A DNA stretch of 33,275 nt from Candidatus Nitrosopumilus sp. (GTDB lineage: Archaea; Thermoproteota; Nitrososphaeria; Nitrososphaerales; Nitrosopumilaceae). Every line of letters starts with the position of its first letter. The first letter of the stretch is position 1. A program made the position numbers and the translations under genes. The stretch spans positions 1 to 33,275 of the forward strand of contig JAOTVS010000017.1 of assembly GCA_029863275.1 (NCBI GenBank). Direction: 5' to 3'. The notes below the pieces were generated by a model that was not told the DNA's origin, ran no database searches, and worked only from the letters and a program-made list of their open reading frames with translations. Positions 1 to 7,991 of the stretch are shown here, in pieces.

Positions 1-88
1 TCTGTTTTATCAATTCTTCAACATTTGATCTAGTTAATTCCGGTTTCTGTTCAAGAAGTTTATTTAGAAGATTTTCAGATTCAGACAA
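1..88 (-). CDS. 5' end of a minus-strand gene, possibly an RPA-like ssDNA-binding protein (partial)
   Basis: An open frame runs off the left edge. From a TTG at 86-88 it reads MSESENLLNKLLEQKPELTR and continues nine more codons with no stop. A TATA-like run on the minus strand (about 110-123) is centred about 28 nt before this TTG, matching the leaderless pattern of other genes here. An upstream in-frame stop (TAG) prevents a much longer N-terminus. The leucine-rich 'LLEQKPELTR...VEELI' pattern resembles the N-terminal helical segment of archaeal replication protein A / OB-fold single-strand-binding proteins, but 29 residues are too few to be sure. The existence of a coding start is moderately supported; the function is a guess. 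Confidence 0.45.
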   Translation of the reverse strand, partial: MSESENLLNKLLEQKPELTRSNVEELIKQ

Positions 89-161
89 TTCATTGGTTGT
101 AAACCTCGTCTATTAATAAAAATTTCATTACGTAAATTAGTAGGAGGATTGAAAATCCTTC

Positions 162-1100
162 ATGTCTTGTATTAAAGTTGATAGTTTATCAAAATCTTAT
201 GGATCAATTAAAGCCGTTGATGAAATTACAATGTCAGTAAAGAGTGGCAAAGTTTTCGGGTTTTTGGGACCAAATGGAGCAGGTAAATCCACCACGATCA
301 AACTTTTAACCACACTTATTCACCCATCGGAGGGATCTTTAACTATTCTAGGAATAGATGCTATAAAAAATCCCTTAAAAGTTCGTCATAAAATCGGAGT
401 CGTTTTGCAACAGCCAAGCTATGAACCAACATTATCAGTTGAAAAATCACTTGAAAAATATGGCATGATGTGGAATGTGCCTAAAAAAGAACGTAAAAGT
501 AGGATGGAAAAACTCCTTGTTGATTTTGATCTGACTGAATTTCGCAAAAAGCGAAATGAGGATTTGTCAATTGGTCAAAGAAGAAGAGTCCAAGTAGCTC
601 GTGAATTTATGCATGATATGGATCTTTTATTTTTGGATGAACCAACTGCTGGTTTAGATCCTAGTGCAAGAAGAAAATTACTAGATTATCTAAAAGATAG
701 GGTGAAAACTGGCTTAACAATATTTTTTACGACCCATATACTCACTGAGGCAGAATATCTTTGTGATGAAATAGCGATAATCGATAAAGGTAAAATTCTT
801 GCAATCGATACACCTGATGCACTAAAAAATAGATTTGGTAAAGAAAAAACAATAAAAATTCATCTTCTCGAAAATCAGCAGGAGATTAGTTCTCTTCTTT
901 CTGGTATTCCAGATTGTAAAATTGATTTCAATACTGGAACTAATATCATAATACATTCAGAAAAATCAGAACTAGTATTAATGAAAGTATTAAGAATTTT
1001 AAGTGATAATGGCATCAAAATAGATGATCTTTCTGCAGTCCCTACAAATCTTGAAGAAATTTTCTTAAAAATGGTGGAGGAAAATGTTTCCAATCATTAG
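162..1100 (+). CDS. ABC transporter ATP-binding protein (DrrA/CcmA-like, ABC-2 export type)
   Basis: This is the cytoplasmic ATPase of an ABC exporter, 312 residues. The motifs are in order: Walker A GPNGAGKST near residue 37, a Q-loop (VVLQQPSYEP), the signature LSIGQRRRVQ, Walker B LLFLDEP and the switch histidine in FFTTH. The roughly 90-residue C-terminal extension is usual for daunorubicin-type exporters. The 3' end overlaps the permease start by 17 nt, so the two are translationally coupled and form one transporter. A TATA-like CGTAAATTA lies about 27 nt before the ATG, so the mRNA may be leaderless. The GGAGG at 142-146 and a short hairpin would then lie upstream of the transcript. The substrate cannot be told from sequence. 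Confidence 0.93.
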   Translation: MSCIKVDSLSKSYGSIKAVDEITMSVKSGKVFGFLGPNGAGKSTTIKLLTTLIHPSEGSLTILGIDAIKNPLKVRHKIGVVLQQPSYEPTLSVEKSLEKYGMMWNVPKKERKSRMEKLLVDFDLTEFRKKRNEDLSIGQRRRVQVAREFMHDMDLLFLDEPTAGLDPSARRKLLDYLKDRVKTGLTIFFTTHILTEAEYLCDEIAIIDKGKILAIDTPDALKNRFGKEKTIKIHLLENQQEISSLLSGIPDCKIDFNTGTNIIIHSEKSELVLMKVLRILSDNGIKIDDLSAVPTNLEEIFLKMVEENVSNH

Positions 1101-1845
1101 ACTAGTAAATAGAAATCTAACAATTTCTATTAATCCTGCTTTTTTACTTTGGCAAATAATTTTTCCAGTAATTTACATATTCATTGCAGGATTTGCATAC
1201 TCTTCTTTAATTCAAGAAGTTCCTTTTGGTACTAAGGGTTTAGCTTATCCTGCATTTTTGGCATCAGGTATGATAGGATTTAACATTATGAATAGTACAT
1301 TAGTTTCAGGCATAATTATTTGGAATGATAGAAAATATGGGATGTTTGAACAAATAATGTCTGGACCGTTTACCAGACCACATTATATTTTGAGTAATAT
1401 CTGCACCATTGGAATTATAGGTTTAGTAAGCGCAGCGTTGATTGCAGTAATTGGATACCCTGTTTTCTTTGATTCCATAGAATTCTCTTTAGTTACAATA
1501 CCTCTGATAGTTTTTGCTGCAGTAACCGGCTCAGTATTATTTGGTTCAATAGCCTCAATTATTGCGACAAAATTAAGATCAAGTGAAGGATTTAATGTAA
1601 TTCTCAATACGGCATTTCTTTTCTTTGCATTCGTAAGTACCGCATTTTACCCAGCTGCCGGTGCTCCAGAGCCACTAAAAACTGCATTTTATCTAAACCC
1701 TCTTACTTATTTGGTAGATATCATTCGTGCAGGAATTTTTGGAGAAGTTTCTGAACTAGTAATTTTGGAAATGGGAATATTGGCAATAATCGCAACAATA
1801 CTTTTCATCATTGCAACTAAACTTCTTACAAAATTAGATTTTTGA
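1084..1845 (+). CDS. ABC-2 type transporter permease
   Basis: This 253-residue integral membrane protein has about six hydrophobic segments: near residues 20-40, 55-80, 98-120, 130-160, 170-195 and 230-248. The loop YLNPLTYLVDIIRAG before the last helix is the typical ABC-2 permease signature. It is the membrane half of the exporter whose ATPase lies immediately upstream with overlapping ends. The start ATG at 1084 lies inside the ATPase gene and is preceded by GGTGGAGGAAA, a good Shine-Dalgarno match. Family assignment is firm; the exported compound is unknown. Confidence 0.92.
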   Translation: MFPIIRLVNRNLTISINPAFLLWQIIFPVIYIFIAGFAYSSLIQEVPFGTKGLAYPAFLASGMIGFNIMNSTLVSGIIIWNDRKYGMFEQIMSGPFTRPHYILSNICTIGIIGLVSAALIAVIGYPVFFDSIEFSLVTIPLIVFAAVTGSVLFGSIASIIATKLRSSEGFNVILNTAFLFFAFVSTAFYPAAGAPEPLKTAFYLNPLTYLVDIIRAGIFGEVSELVILEMGILAIIATILFIIATKLLTKLDF

Positions 1846-1858
1846 AACGTAAAATCAG

Positions 1859-1931
1859 TAGCCCGGCCCAGACTCGAACTGGGGTCAAGGGCTTCAAAGG
1901 CCCCTATGCTTGACCGCTACACTACCGGGCT
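1859..1931 (-). tRNA. tRNA-Gln (anticodon TTG)
   Basis: Reading the minus strand, a complete class I cloverleaf is visible. The acceptor stem is AGCCCGG/CCGGGCT with discriminator A. The anticodon stem GGGGC/GCCCT encloses loop CTTTGAA, giving anticodon TTG. The T-arm is built on CCAG-TTCGAGT-CTGG. No intron is seen and CCA is not encoded. It decodes CAA. Its charging in archaea uses GluRS plus the GatDE amidotransferase, whose two genes lie further along this window. It sits convergent to the ABC permease gene. Confidence 0.93.
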
Positions 1932-2338
1932 TCTAAAATCCAGCAGATTAATTCCCTTAATGAACTTTTTATTATATTTTTAAAATAAAATCAAATTACG
2001 ATTCAAAATTAACTTGACATATTTCCATAATTTTGCTTTTCTATTTGCTAAGAAATTAATTTTCTTTTTTTAATATCGTCTCTAAAAGATCCACAATCTA
2101 TTTTTAAAAATCAATAATTTCATGAGAAATTAAATCACTTTTTATTAGAATATTTTTTTTCCTAAATTTCTCATCATATTTGGAATTGTATTGAATAAAA
2201 TTGTGAGGAAACCATGAAAATCTGATCTATTGGCATTTGCATCTCCTAAACCAAAAAATATCAATATTTTAAAGGATTACTCATCATTAAACTAAGTTCA
2301 ATAAGTTTTTCTTAGTCTATTGTTTAGCTGTTTATGTA
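1932..2338. other. Gene-free AT-rich stretch with one inverted repeat
   Basis: About 400 bases without a supportable ORF. It holds the presumed promoter of the tRNA-Gln gene (AT-rich run near 1965-1990) and that of the gene at 2339. A perfect 10-bp inverted repeat, ATGAGAAATT (2122-2131) and AATTTCTCAT (2165-2174), is separated by 33 bases that include a run of eight Ts. C-box-like ATGATGA words occur on the minus strand, but no D box accompanies them. No recognisable RNA fold was identified. Confidence 0.5.
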
Positions 2339-3478
2339 ATGAGTGGATCAAAAGTTGTGGTTTACGGACTTAGTACAGAAGGATATGCAATTGCTTGTCA
2401 AATGGCAATGAAAGGTGCAGATGTCTACATTATTGACGAATCAAACCCATCTGCTATTTCACTTAAGGCAGAAATTGCAAAAATCTATCCCAACGTGACT
2501 TCTCTTATGGAAGATGAACCTCTATTAGCAATGGAGCCAATAGATGTTGCCGTTTCAAAGGCCCAGTATCTATTCTTTACACCAAGGATTAGAAAAACTG
2601 GGCAGGATATAAAGACAGAAATTCATTCTAAATTCAAAGACGCTACAAATTCTTTAAAAAAAAACAGCTCTATAATCTACACTCTTCCTACAGGTTTTGG
2701 GGGAAACAATGAAAATATTTCATTATTAGAACATATTACGGGTTTGGAAGTAGGAAAGCAAATTTCATATTTTTACTACCCCCTAGAGGATCTAAATCAA
2801 CAACCGAAAATAATTGGTTCATTAAATGGAAAAGAAGATCCAAAACTAGCTGAACTCTTATCTACTGGAAAGAAAGAGAAAAAATTTGTAGCAATTTCTT
2901 CATCTGAACATTTTCATGCAATTAATGTATTATCAAGATTTTCAAGTCTTTGTAGCATTTTAGAAGTATGTAAATATGCACAAGATGATATTACTCGAAA
3001 GGACCTTTCATCAGATGACTTTCAAGAAATATTCTTAGATGATATGGTTACAGGATTACATGATTTAAAATCATTGGGTTCTTCTTTTGAGGGAGCAAAT
3101 ACTTTGATGTATCTAATTAATGGAAGTGTTAAAGGAATTGATGGATACATTAAAAGATTAATCGATGAAATTCGTTCTACCTTAAAGAAAAATGATCTAA
3201 AAGCCAGTAGAACTAAAATCGCAATTTCTTGGACTCTTGATCAGAATGCAATGCGCGGTGATAAAATTGAAATGTTACAAAATCTAACTTCTCGATTACG
3301 TGATTATATAGGTGATGTCGAGGCTTATGAAGATCCTCACTTAGATTTATTCCATAGCGATAAAACTACAATTGTTGTAGCATGTTCAAAATTAGATTTC
3401 GAAAATATTGAAAAAAATAAAAAAGACTCCAATCTTATTATTGTAAAAGCAAATCCTATATGCGAAACTATTCAATAA
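2339..3478 (+). CDS. Nucleotide-sugar-dehydrogenase-like protein, probably non-catalytic
   Basis: This 379-residue protein begins with a Rossmann-like strand (KVVVYGLSTEGYAIACQMA) followed by an acidic strand end (VYIIDE), typical of NAD-binding folds. The overall layout suggests the UDP-glucose/GDP-mannose dehydrogenase fold. It has an N-terminal nucleotide-binding domain, a helical middle, and a C-terminal third (about 290-360) with SWTLDQNAMRGDKIEMLQNL and a YEDPH strand. The expected catalytic-cysteine motif of that family is not recognisable; around GFGGNNEN there is no cysteine. I therefore call it dehydrogenase-like only. It lies just upstream of grpE-dnaK-dnaJ on the same strand, but grpE has its own TATA box. 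The real function is unknown. Confidence 0.6.
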   Translation: MSGSKVVVYGLSTEGYAIACQMAMKGADVYIIDESNPSAISLKAEIAKIYPNVTSLMEDEPLLAMEPIDVAVSKAQYLFFTPRIRKTGQDIKTEIHSKFKDATNSLKKNSSIIYTLPTGFGGNNENISLLEHITGLEVGKQISYFYYPLEDLNQQPKIIGSLNGKEDPKLAELLSTGKKEKKFVAISSSEHFHAINVLSRFSSLCSILEVCKYAQDDITRKDLSSDDFQEIFLDDMVTGLHDLKSLGSSFEGANTLMYLINGSVKGIDGYIKRLIDEIRSTLKKNDLKASRTKIAISWTLDQNAMRGDKIEMLQNLTSRLRDYIGDVEAYEDPHLDLFHSDKTTIVVACSKLDFENIEKNKKDSNLIIVKANPICETIQ

Positions 3479-3481
3479 GAG

Positions 3482-3490
3482 TATAAATTA
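3482..3490 (+). promoter_or_regulatory. TATA-box-like element of grpE
   Basis: TATAAATTA is centred about 28 nt before the TTG at 3514 and about 19 nt before the GTG at 3505. By the spacing seen at other genes in the window it favours TTG 3514 as a leaderless start. Confidence 0.5.
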
Positions 3491-3513
3491 GCTTATCGAT
3501 TACTGTGTTTGAA

Positions 3514-4086
3514 TTGTCAAATGAAAATAATTCAGATGAAATTTCCGTGGAGGTAATATCTGAGGAAGATAAAAATAAAATTAATGAATCAATTGAAGAT
3601 ATCTATAATAGAAATTCTTTAGAAGAATTTAAAATCCTTCTTGAAAAAGAAAAAGAAAAATCTCAGGATCTAGAAAATAAATTAAAACATGTTTTAGCTG
3701 ATTTCCAAAATTTAAATAAAAAAAAGCAAACAGAGGTTGAAAATAGCGTAAATACAAGATTAGCTCAATTCATGATAGAATTTCTTAAAATCTACGATGA
3801 TTTTGTTAGAGCAAAAGAAGTTCTTTCAAATAATGAACAAAATACCAAAGGCCTTGATTATATTCTAAATAACATGAATTCATTACTTGAAAAAAATGAT
3901 GTAATTCCAATGGATGCATTAGGAGAAATTTTTGATCCTAATTTACACGAAGCAATTTCCATTATCATTGATCCCAAACTTGATGAAAATACAATTACCA
4001 AAGAAATCAGGAAAGGATATATTTCTCATAATAGGGTTATTAGACCAACACTAGTAGAAATTTCAAAAAAACAAGGTGATAATTAA
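3514..4086 (+). CDS. grpE: Nucleotide exchange factor GrpE
   Basis: GrpE releases ADP from DnaK and resets the Hsp70 cycle in the cytoplasm. The protein is about 190 residues. It has an acidic N-terminus, a long charged coiled coil (about residues 35-75), then the GrpE core with '[12 protein letters not shown]' and the head domain '[14 protein letters not shown]' and '[11 protein letters not shown]', all typical of the family. I prefer TTG 3514 because of the TATA spacing; GTG at 3505 would add three residues. The dnaK start follows the stop by one base, and its Shine-Dalgarno lies inside the grpE end, so the two genes are co-transcribed. Confidence 0.93.
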   Translation: MSNENNSDEISVEVISEEDKNKINESIEDIYNRNSLEEFKILLEKEKEKSQDLENKLKHVLADFQNLNKKKQTEVENSVNTRLAQFMIEFLKIYDDFVRAKEVLSNNEQNTKGLDYILNNMNSLLEKNDVIPMDALGEIFDPNLHEAISIIIDPKLDENTITKEIRKGYISHNRVIRPTLVEISKKQGDN

Positions 4087-4087
4087 A

Positions 4088-5944
4088 ATGACAAAAATAA
4101 TAGGAATTGATTTGGGAACAAGTAATTCTGCTGCAGCAGTAGTAATGGGCGGAAAGCCTACAATTATTCCAGCAGCAGAGGGAGCCACCGTAGGTGGAAA
4201 GGCATTTCCATCAGTTGTTGCATTTACCAAGGATGGAGATCTCTTAGTTGGAGAACCTGCCAGAAGACAGGCAGTAACTAATCCTGATAATACTATAGTA
4301 GCAGCTAAAAGGAAAATGGGTAGCCAGCATATTTTTAAAATTAAAGATAAGGAGTACAAACCGCAACAAATCTCTTCTTTTATTCTTCAGAAAATAAAAA
4401 AAGATGCAGAGGCTTTTGTGGGCGAAACTATAGAAAAGGCAGTAATTACAGTCCCCGCATATTTTGATGATAATCAAAGACAAGCAACAAAGGATGCAGG
4501 TACAATTGCTGGTTTGGATGTAGTTAGAATTATCAATGAACCCACAGCTGCATCATTAGCATTTGGATTAGACAAAACCAAAGAAGATATGAAAATTCTT
4601 GTATTTGATTTCGGTGGTGGAACATTAGATGTTACTGTAATGGAAATGGGTGGGGGTGTATTTGAGGTAATGAGTACTTCTGGTGATACCCAACTAGGAG
4701 GAACTGACATGGATAAAATTGTAATTGATTACATCCTGGATGAATTTAAGAAAAAAGAGGGTTTAGATCTTTCAAAAGATAACACTGCAATGACTAGAAT
4801 AAGAGAGGCAGCAGAAAAAGCAAAAATTGAACTCTCGACAGTAATGGAAACTGACATTAACCTTCCCTTTATAGCCCAAGATCCTTCAGGAGCAAAAAAT
4901 CTTGAATTAAGATTGACAAGGGCTAAACTCGACGAATTAATCAGACCTATCATTGAAAAATGTAGACCTTCTATAGAGAAAGCACTTGAAGATGCTAAAT
5001 TAGCAAAGACTGATATCAACAAAATTGTAATGGTTGGAGGTCCAACGCGCATTCCAGCAGTAAAAAAATTCGTTAGTGAAATAATTGGAAAAGAAAGCGA
5101 ATCTGGTGTAGATCCAATGGAAGCGGTTGCCATGGGAGCTGCAATTCAAGCAGGAATAATTGCAGGAGATGTGACTAGTGATATTGTACTATTAGATGTA
5201 ACTCCATTAACCTTAGGAATTGAAACTATGGGAGGAGTCAGAGAACCACTTATAGAGAGAAATACAACTATTCCCACTTCAAAAGCTAAAGTGTTTACTA
5301 CTGCAGCAGATAATCAAACTGCAGTCACAATCCATGTAGTTCAAGGAGAACGCCCTATGGCCAATGACAATGTTTCATTGGGAAGCTTTAATCTAACTGA
5401 TTTACCCCCAGCACCAAGAGGAGTACCTCAAATTGAAGTGAAATTTGACATTGATGCTAATGGAATAATCAATGTAACTGCAAAAGATCTTGGCACTCAA
5501 AAAGTAGCCACAATCACCATAGAATCTAACACAAAGTTATCTAAAGATGAGATTGAAAAGCTCAAAGAAGATGCAGAGAAATTCTCCGAAGAAGACAAAA
5601 AGAAAAAAGAAAAAATCGATTTAAAAAACGAGGCTGAAAGTTTTATTTACACCACAGAAAAATTAGTAAATCATGATCTTAAAGACAAGATTACACAAGA
5701 ACAAGGAATCAAAGTAACTGATTGTATAAAAGAGCTAAAAGAAGTAATGGATAAAGATACCGAAGAACTAAAACCAAAACTTGAGGCCTTAAAGTCAACA
5801 GTGAATGAAATCACTACTGAGCTTTACAAAAATACAACTCCTCCACCTGGTCCAGAACAGCAAGAAAGAGAAGGATCACAAGAACAAGCAACAGGTGAAC
5901 AAAAATCTGAATCATCTTCTCCAGATGAAGCAAAAAATAGTTAA
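4088..5944 (+). CDS. dnaK: Molecular chaperone DnaK (Hsp70)
   Basis: This ATP-dependent chaperone is 618 residues from the ATG at 4088. The N-terminal ATPase domain shows [10 protein letters not shown], the phosphate-2 motif [13 protein letters not shown] and the adenosine motif [12 protein letters not shown]. The substrate-binding domain includes [13 protein letters not shown] and the linker DIVLLDV. The tail (about 585-618) is rich in P, E, Q and S. A GTG at 4076 could add four residues. However, AAGGTGAT at 4073-4080 is a strong Shine-Dalgarno placed correctly for 4088, which decides the start. It is downstream of grpE in one operon and is followed by dnaJ. Hsp70 systems occur only in some archaea and are generally viewed as acquired from bacteria. 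Confidence 0.97.
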   Translation: MTKIIGIDLGTSNSAAAVVMGGKPTIIPAAEGATVGGKAFPSVVAFTKDGDLLVGEPARRQAVTNPDNTIVAAKRKMGSQHIFKIKDKEYKPQQISSFILQKIKKDAEAFVGETIEKAVITVPAYFDDNQRQATKDAGTIAGLDVVRIINEPTAASLAFGLDKTKEDMKILVFDFGGGTLDVTVMEMGGGVFEVMSTSGDTQLGGTDMDKIVIDYILDEFKKKEGLDLSKDNTAMTRIREAAEKAKIELSTVMETDINLPFIAQDPSGAKNLELRLTRAKLDELIRPIIEKCRPSIEKALEDAKLAKTDINKIVMVGGPTRIPAVKKFVSEIIGKESESGVDPMEAVAMGAAIQAGIIAGDVTSDIVLLDVTPLTLGIETMGGVREPLIERNTTIPTSKAKVFTTAADNQTAVTIHVVQGERPMANDNVSLGSFNLTDLPPAPRGVPQIEVKFDIDANGIINVTAKDLGTQKVATITIESNTKLSKDEIEKLKEDAEKFSEEDKKKKEKIDLKNEAESFIYTTEKLVNHDLKDKITQEQGIKVTDCIKELKEVMDKDTEELKPKLEALKSTVNEITTELYKNTTPPPGPEQQEREGSQEQATGEQKSESSSPDEAKNS

Positions 5945-5960
5945 TTACCCAAAATTGATC

Positions 5961-5968
5961 ATTTATAC
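5961..5968 (+). promoter_or_regulatory. TATA-box-like element of dnaJ
   Basis: ATTTATAC is centred about 29 nt before the dnaJ ATG at 5994 in the short dnaK-dnaJ gap. This suggests dnaJ can be transcribed on its own as a leaderless message. Confidence 0.45.
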
Positions 5969-5993
5969 ACCAAAAATAGTTAAAGAATAATTC

Positions 5994-7076
5994 ATGGCTG
6001 CAAAACGTGATTATTATGAAGTTTTAGGAATTTCAAAGGATACTCCTATTAACGAAATAAAATCACAATACCGAAAATTAGCTTTAAAATTTCATCCTGA
6101 TCGAAATAAATCACAAGATGCAGCAGAGCATTTTAAAGAAATTTCTGAGGCATATGCGGTGCTTTCTGATCCTAAAAAGCGAGAGATTTACGATCAACAT
6201 GGTCATGCTGGGGTAGATGGAAGATATAGCACAGAGGATATTTTTCAAGGTGCCAATGCTAATTTTAGTGATATTTTTGGACGTTCTGGAGGTGGGTTTG
6301 ATTCCATTTTTGAATCAATATTTGGTAGAGGAGGAGGTTTTGGAGCACAACAACAAAGAGGATCTGACTATCTTTACCAAACTTCCATTACATTAGAAGA
6401 AGTTCTTTCTGGGAAAAAAATGGAGGTCGAACTGGAAAAAAATATTGAGTGTAATGCTTGTAGTGGTTCTGGTTGTAAACCTGGAACCAACCCAAAAACC
6501 TGTAATAGTTGTAATGGCCAAGGACAAGTTCGTAAAAGTAAAAACATGGGTTTTGCTTCTTTTGTAACAGTCGAACCATGTACCTCATGTAGAGGAAAAG
6601 GATCAACAATTGAGACCCCTTGTATTGAATGTAAAGGAATAGGTAAGAAAAAAGGAACAAAAAAAATAGAATTTGATATTCCTCCAGGTATCGATAATGG
6701 TGATTATACAATTCCAAATGAGGGGGATGAAATCCCTGGCGGGATAAATGGTGATTTAATCGTTAGAATTCACGTGGAGCCCCATCGGGATTTTAAAAGA
6801 GATGGTGCAGATATTTTTTATGATCAGAATGTATCTATGATTGATAGTGCTCTTGGTAAAGAGATAAGTGTACCAGTTTTGAATGGAAGCGAAAAAATAA
6901 AAATCGAAGCTGGCAGTCAGCCAAATACTATCATTAAACTCAAAGGAAAAGGATTACCACGAATGAATTCTAGAGGAAGAGGAGATCAATATGTTAGAGT
7001 GGTAGTTAACATTCCTAAAAAACTCAATAAACATCAAAAAAATCTACTAGAAGAATTTCAAAATTCGTTAGAATAG
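5994..7076 (+). CDS. dnaJ: Molecular chaperone DnaJ (Hsp40)
   Basis: DnaJ is the J-domain partner that stimulates DnaK ATPase and delivers unfolded substrates. The J domain covers residues 1-70, with the HPD motif in ALKFHPDRNK. A Gly/Phe-rich linker (about 75-122) follows. The cysteine-rich zinc domain has CNACSGSGC, CNSCNGQG, CTSCRGKG and CIECKGIG, giving four CxxCxGxG-type repeats and two zinc sites. The C-terminal beta-sandwich domains end near residue 350. At 360 residues it is a complete type I DnaJ. It follows dnaK by 49 bases; the next gene starts only three bases after its stop. Confidence 0.97.
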   Translation: MAAKRDYYEVLGISKDTPINEIKSQYRKLALKFHPDRNKSQDAAEHFKEISEAYAVLSDPKKREIYDQHGHAGVDGRYSTEDIFQGANANFSDIFGRSGGGFDSIFESIFGRGGGFGAQQQRGSDYLYQTSITLEEVLSGKKMEVELEKNIECNACSGSGCKPGTNPKTCNSCNGQGQVRKSKNMGFASFVTVEPCTSCRGKGSTIETPCIECKGIGKKKGTKKIEFDIPPGIDNGDYTIPNEGDEIPGGINGDLIVRIHVEPHRDFKRDGADIFYDQNVSMIDSALGKEISVPVLNGSEKIKIEAGSQPNTIIKLKGKGLPRMNSRGRGDQYVRVVVNIPKKLNKHQKNLLEEFQNSLE

Positions 7077-7079
7077 TAG

Positions 7080-7631
7080 ATGTTTAAAATGAAAATTGCT
7101 TTAGATGTTGATGGAGTAATAGCTGATGTTATTGAATCTTGGATAAATTATAGCAATCAAAAAAGAACTCTGATTTCCAAAGAGGAAATTACAAGTTGGG
7201 ATTTTTGGAAAAAATTTAAAATTAACAGATATGATTTTTACAAAGAACTAGCAATGTGTTGGAAAAATTGGAATGTTCTTCCTCCTATGGAAAATAACTT
7301 ATCTGAAATTACTCAAAGTTTATCAGAATTTGGTCAAGTAGATATAGTTACAGCTAGGGAATTATCAACTGATATTTTTGTAAAGAATTGGCTTGAACTT
7401 CATGATGTGGTTTATGAAAATTATATTTCTGTAATAGATGGAACACTGAAGGCGAATTTGGATTACGATCTTTTCATTGATGATTCTCCATTAAACATCG
7501 AAAAATTCATTGAAAATAAAAAAAATTTCTTCCTCTATTCTCAACCATGGAATAGAAATATTTCTATTTTAAAAGGCAAAAGAATTCATTCACTTTTGGA
7601 TGCTGTTTCTTACTTAAAATCAAAAAATTAA
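7080..7631 (+). CDS. HAD-superfamily hydrolase, 5'(3')-deoxyribonucleotidase-like
   Basis: This 183-residue protein carries the HAD catalytic signature DVDGVIADV near the N-terminus (nucleophile and acid/base Asp in DxDG). It also has a second motif VTARE and a C-terminal DDSPLNIEKF acidic motif. The spacing and the short helical cap resemble the NT5C family, which dephosphorylates deoxyribonucleoside monophosphates; the precise substrate is inferred. ATG 7089 is an alternative start that removes three residues. The start follows the dnaJ stop by three bases, so it is likely in the same transcript. The stop codon overlaps that of the convergent small gene. Confidence 0.7.
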   Translation: MFKMKIALDVDGVIADVIESWINYSNQKRTLISKEEITSWDFWKKFKINRYDFYKELAMCWKNWNVLPPMENNLSEITQSLSEFGQVDIVTARELSTDIFVKNWLELHDVVYENYISVIDGTLKANLDYDLFIDDSPLNIEKFIENKKNFFLYSQPWNRNISILKGKRIHSLLDAVSYLKSKN

Positions 7632-7798
7632 TTAGATTTTTTGCTAATTTCTCTGATTATTACTTGATGTCCCTTTCTAACATGTAAAGAATGTCTTGAT
7701 TTTAAGATTTCATTAATTTTATCACTGTCATAGAACTTCACATTATATCGACCTAGCATTTTTTTACAATTATTACAATAAATTTCTCGAAATTTCAT
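7628..7798 (-). CDS. Small basic protein with one CxxC pair (hypothetical)
   Basis: From ATG 7798 this is a 56-residue basic protein beginning MKFREIYCNNCKKMLGRYNV, with one CxxC pair and a His-rich middle (RHSLHVRKGH). Two cysteines plus histidines could bind zinc, or the pair could be a redox or dimer site; I do not recognise the family. An in-frame ATG at 7825 exists. A TTTAAATT-like box on the minus strand near 7825-7835 lies about 30 nt before 7798, which favours the shorter form. Its stop overlaps the stop of the convergent HAD gene. Confidence 0.6.
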   Translation of the reverse strand: MKFREIYCNNCKKMLGRYNVKFYDSDKINEILKSRHSLHVRKGHQVIIREISKKSN

Positions 7799-7878
7799 TT
7801 TATCACAATAAGTTATTGAACCCAATTTAAAAAACTGTGTAATAAAGAAACTTATTCTAGATTTTCAAGGTTCAAAAT

Positions 7879-7963
7879 GCGGGAGTCACCCAGCCTGGCC
7901 AACGGTGTAAGGTTCAGATCCTTATCTTCTAGGAGTTCGTGGGTTCAAATCCCACTTCCCGCA
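7879..7963 (+). tRNA. tRNA-Leu (anticodon CAG)
   Basis: This is an 85-nt class II tRNA. The acceptor stem GCGGGAG pairs with TTCCCGC, with discriminator A. The anticodon stem TAAGG/CCTTA encloses TTCAGAT, giving anticodon CAG for CTG codons. The extended variable arm and the T-arm GTGGG-TTCAAAT-CCCAC agree with tRNA-Leu. No intron and no encoded CCA are seen. A T-run follows directly. Confidence 0.94.
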
Positions 7964-7991
7964 TTTTTTCTAATTTACAACTTTTTTTGGA
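7964..7991. terminator. Bidirectional poly-T region between tRNA-Leu and gatE
   Basis: A run of six Ts starts immediately after the tRNA-Leu discriminator and a second run of seven Ts follows at 7982-7988, inside the 3' end of gatE. T-runs end transcription by archaeal RNA polymerase, so the first is a likely terminator for the tRNA. Confidence 0.45.

Noticed and set aside
2180-2260. Short minus-strand frame of about 22 codons (starts near 2249)
   Set aside because: Too short and without coding-like composition or a conserved motif to support it.
2090-2300. Possible C/D box RNA on the minus strand in the gene-free gap
   Set aside because: ATGATGA-type words are present, but no CTGA box at a suitable distance and no terminal stem.
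4729-5133. Long minus-strand open frame inside dnaK (134 codons)
   Set aside because: It is a shadow of the strongly conserved DnaK coding sequence. Its product is Ser/Ile/Leu-rich without any recognisable motif.
6388-6717. Minus-strand frame opposite the dnaJ zinc domain
   Set aside because: Its Tyr/Leu/Phe-rich composition arises from reading the complement of the glycine/cysteine repeats. DnaJ is clearly the real gene.
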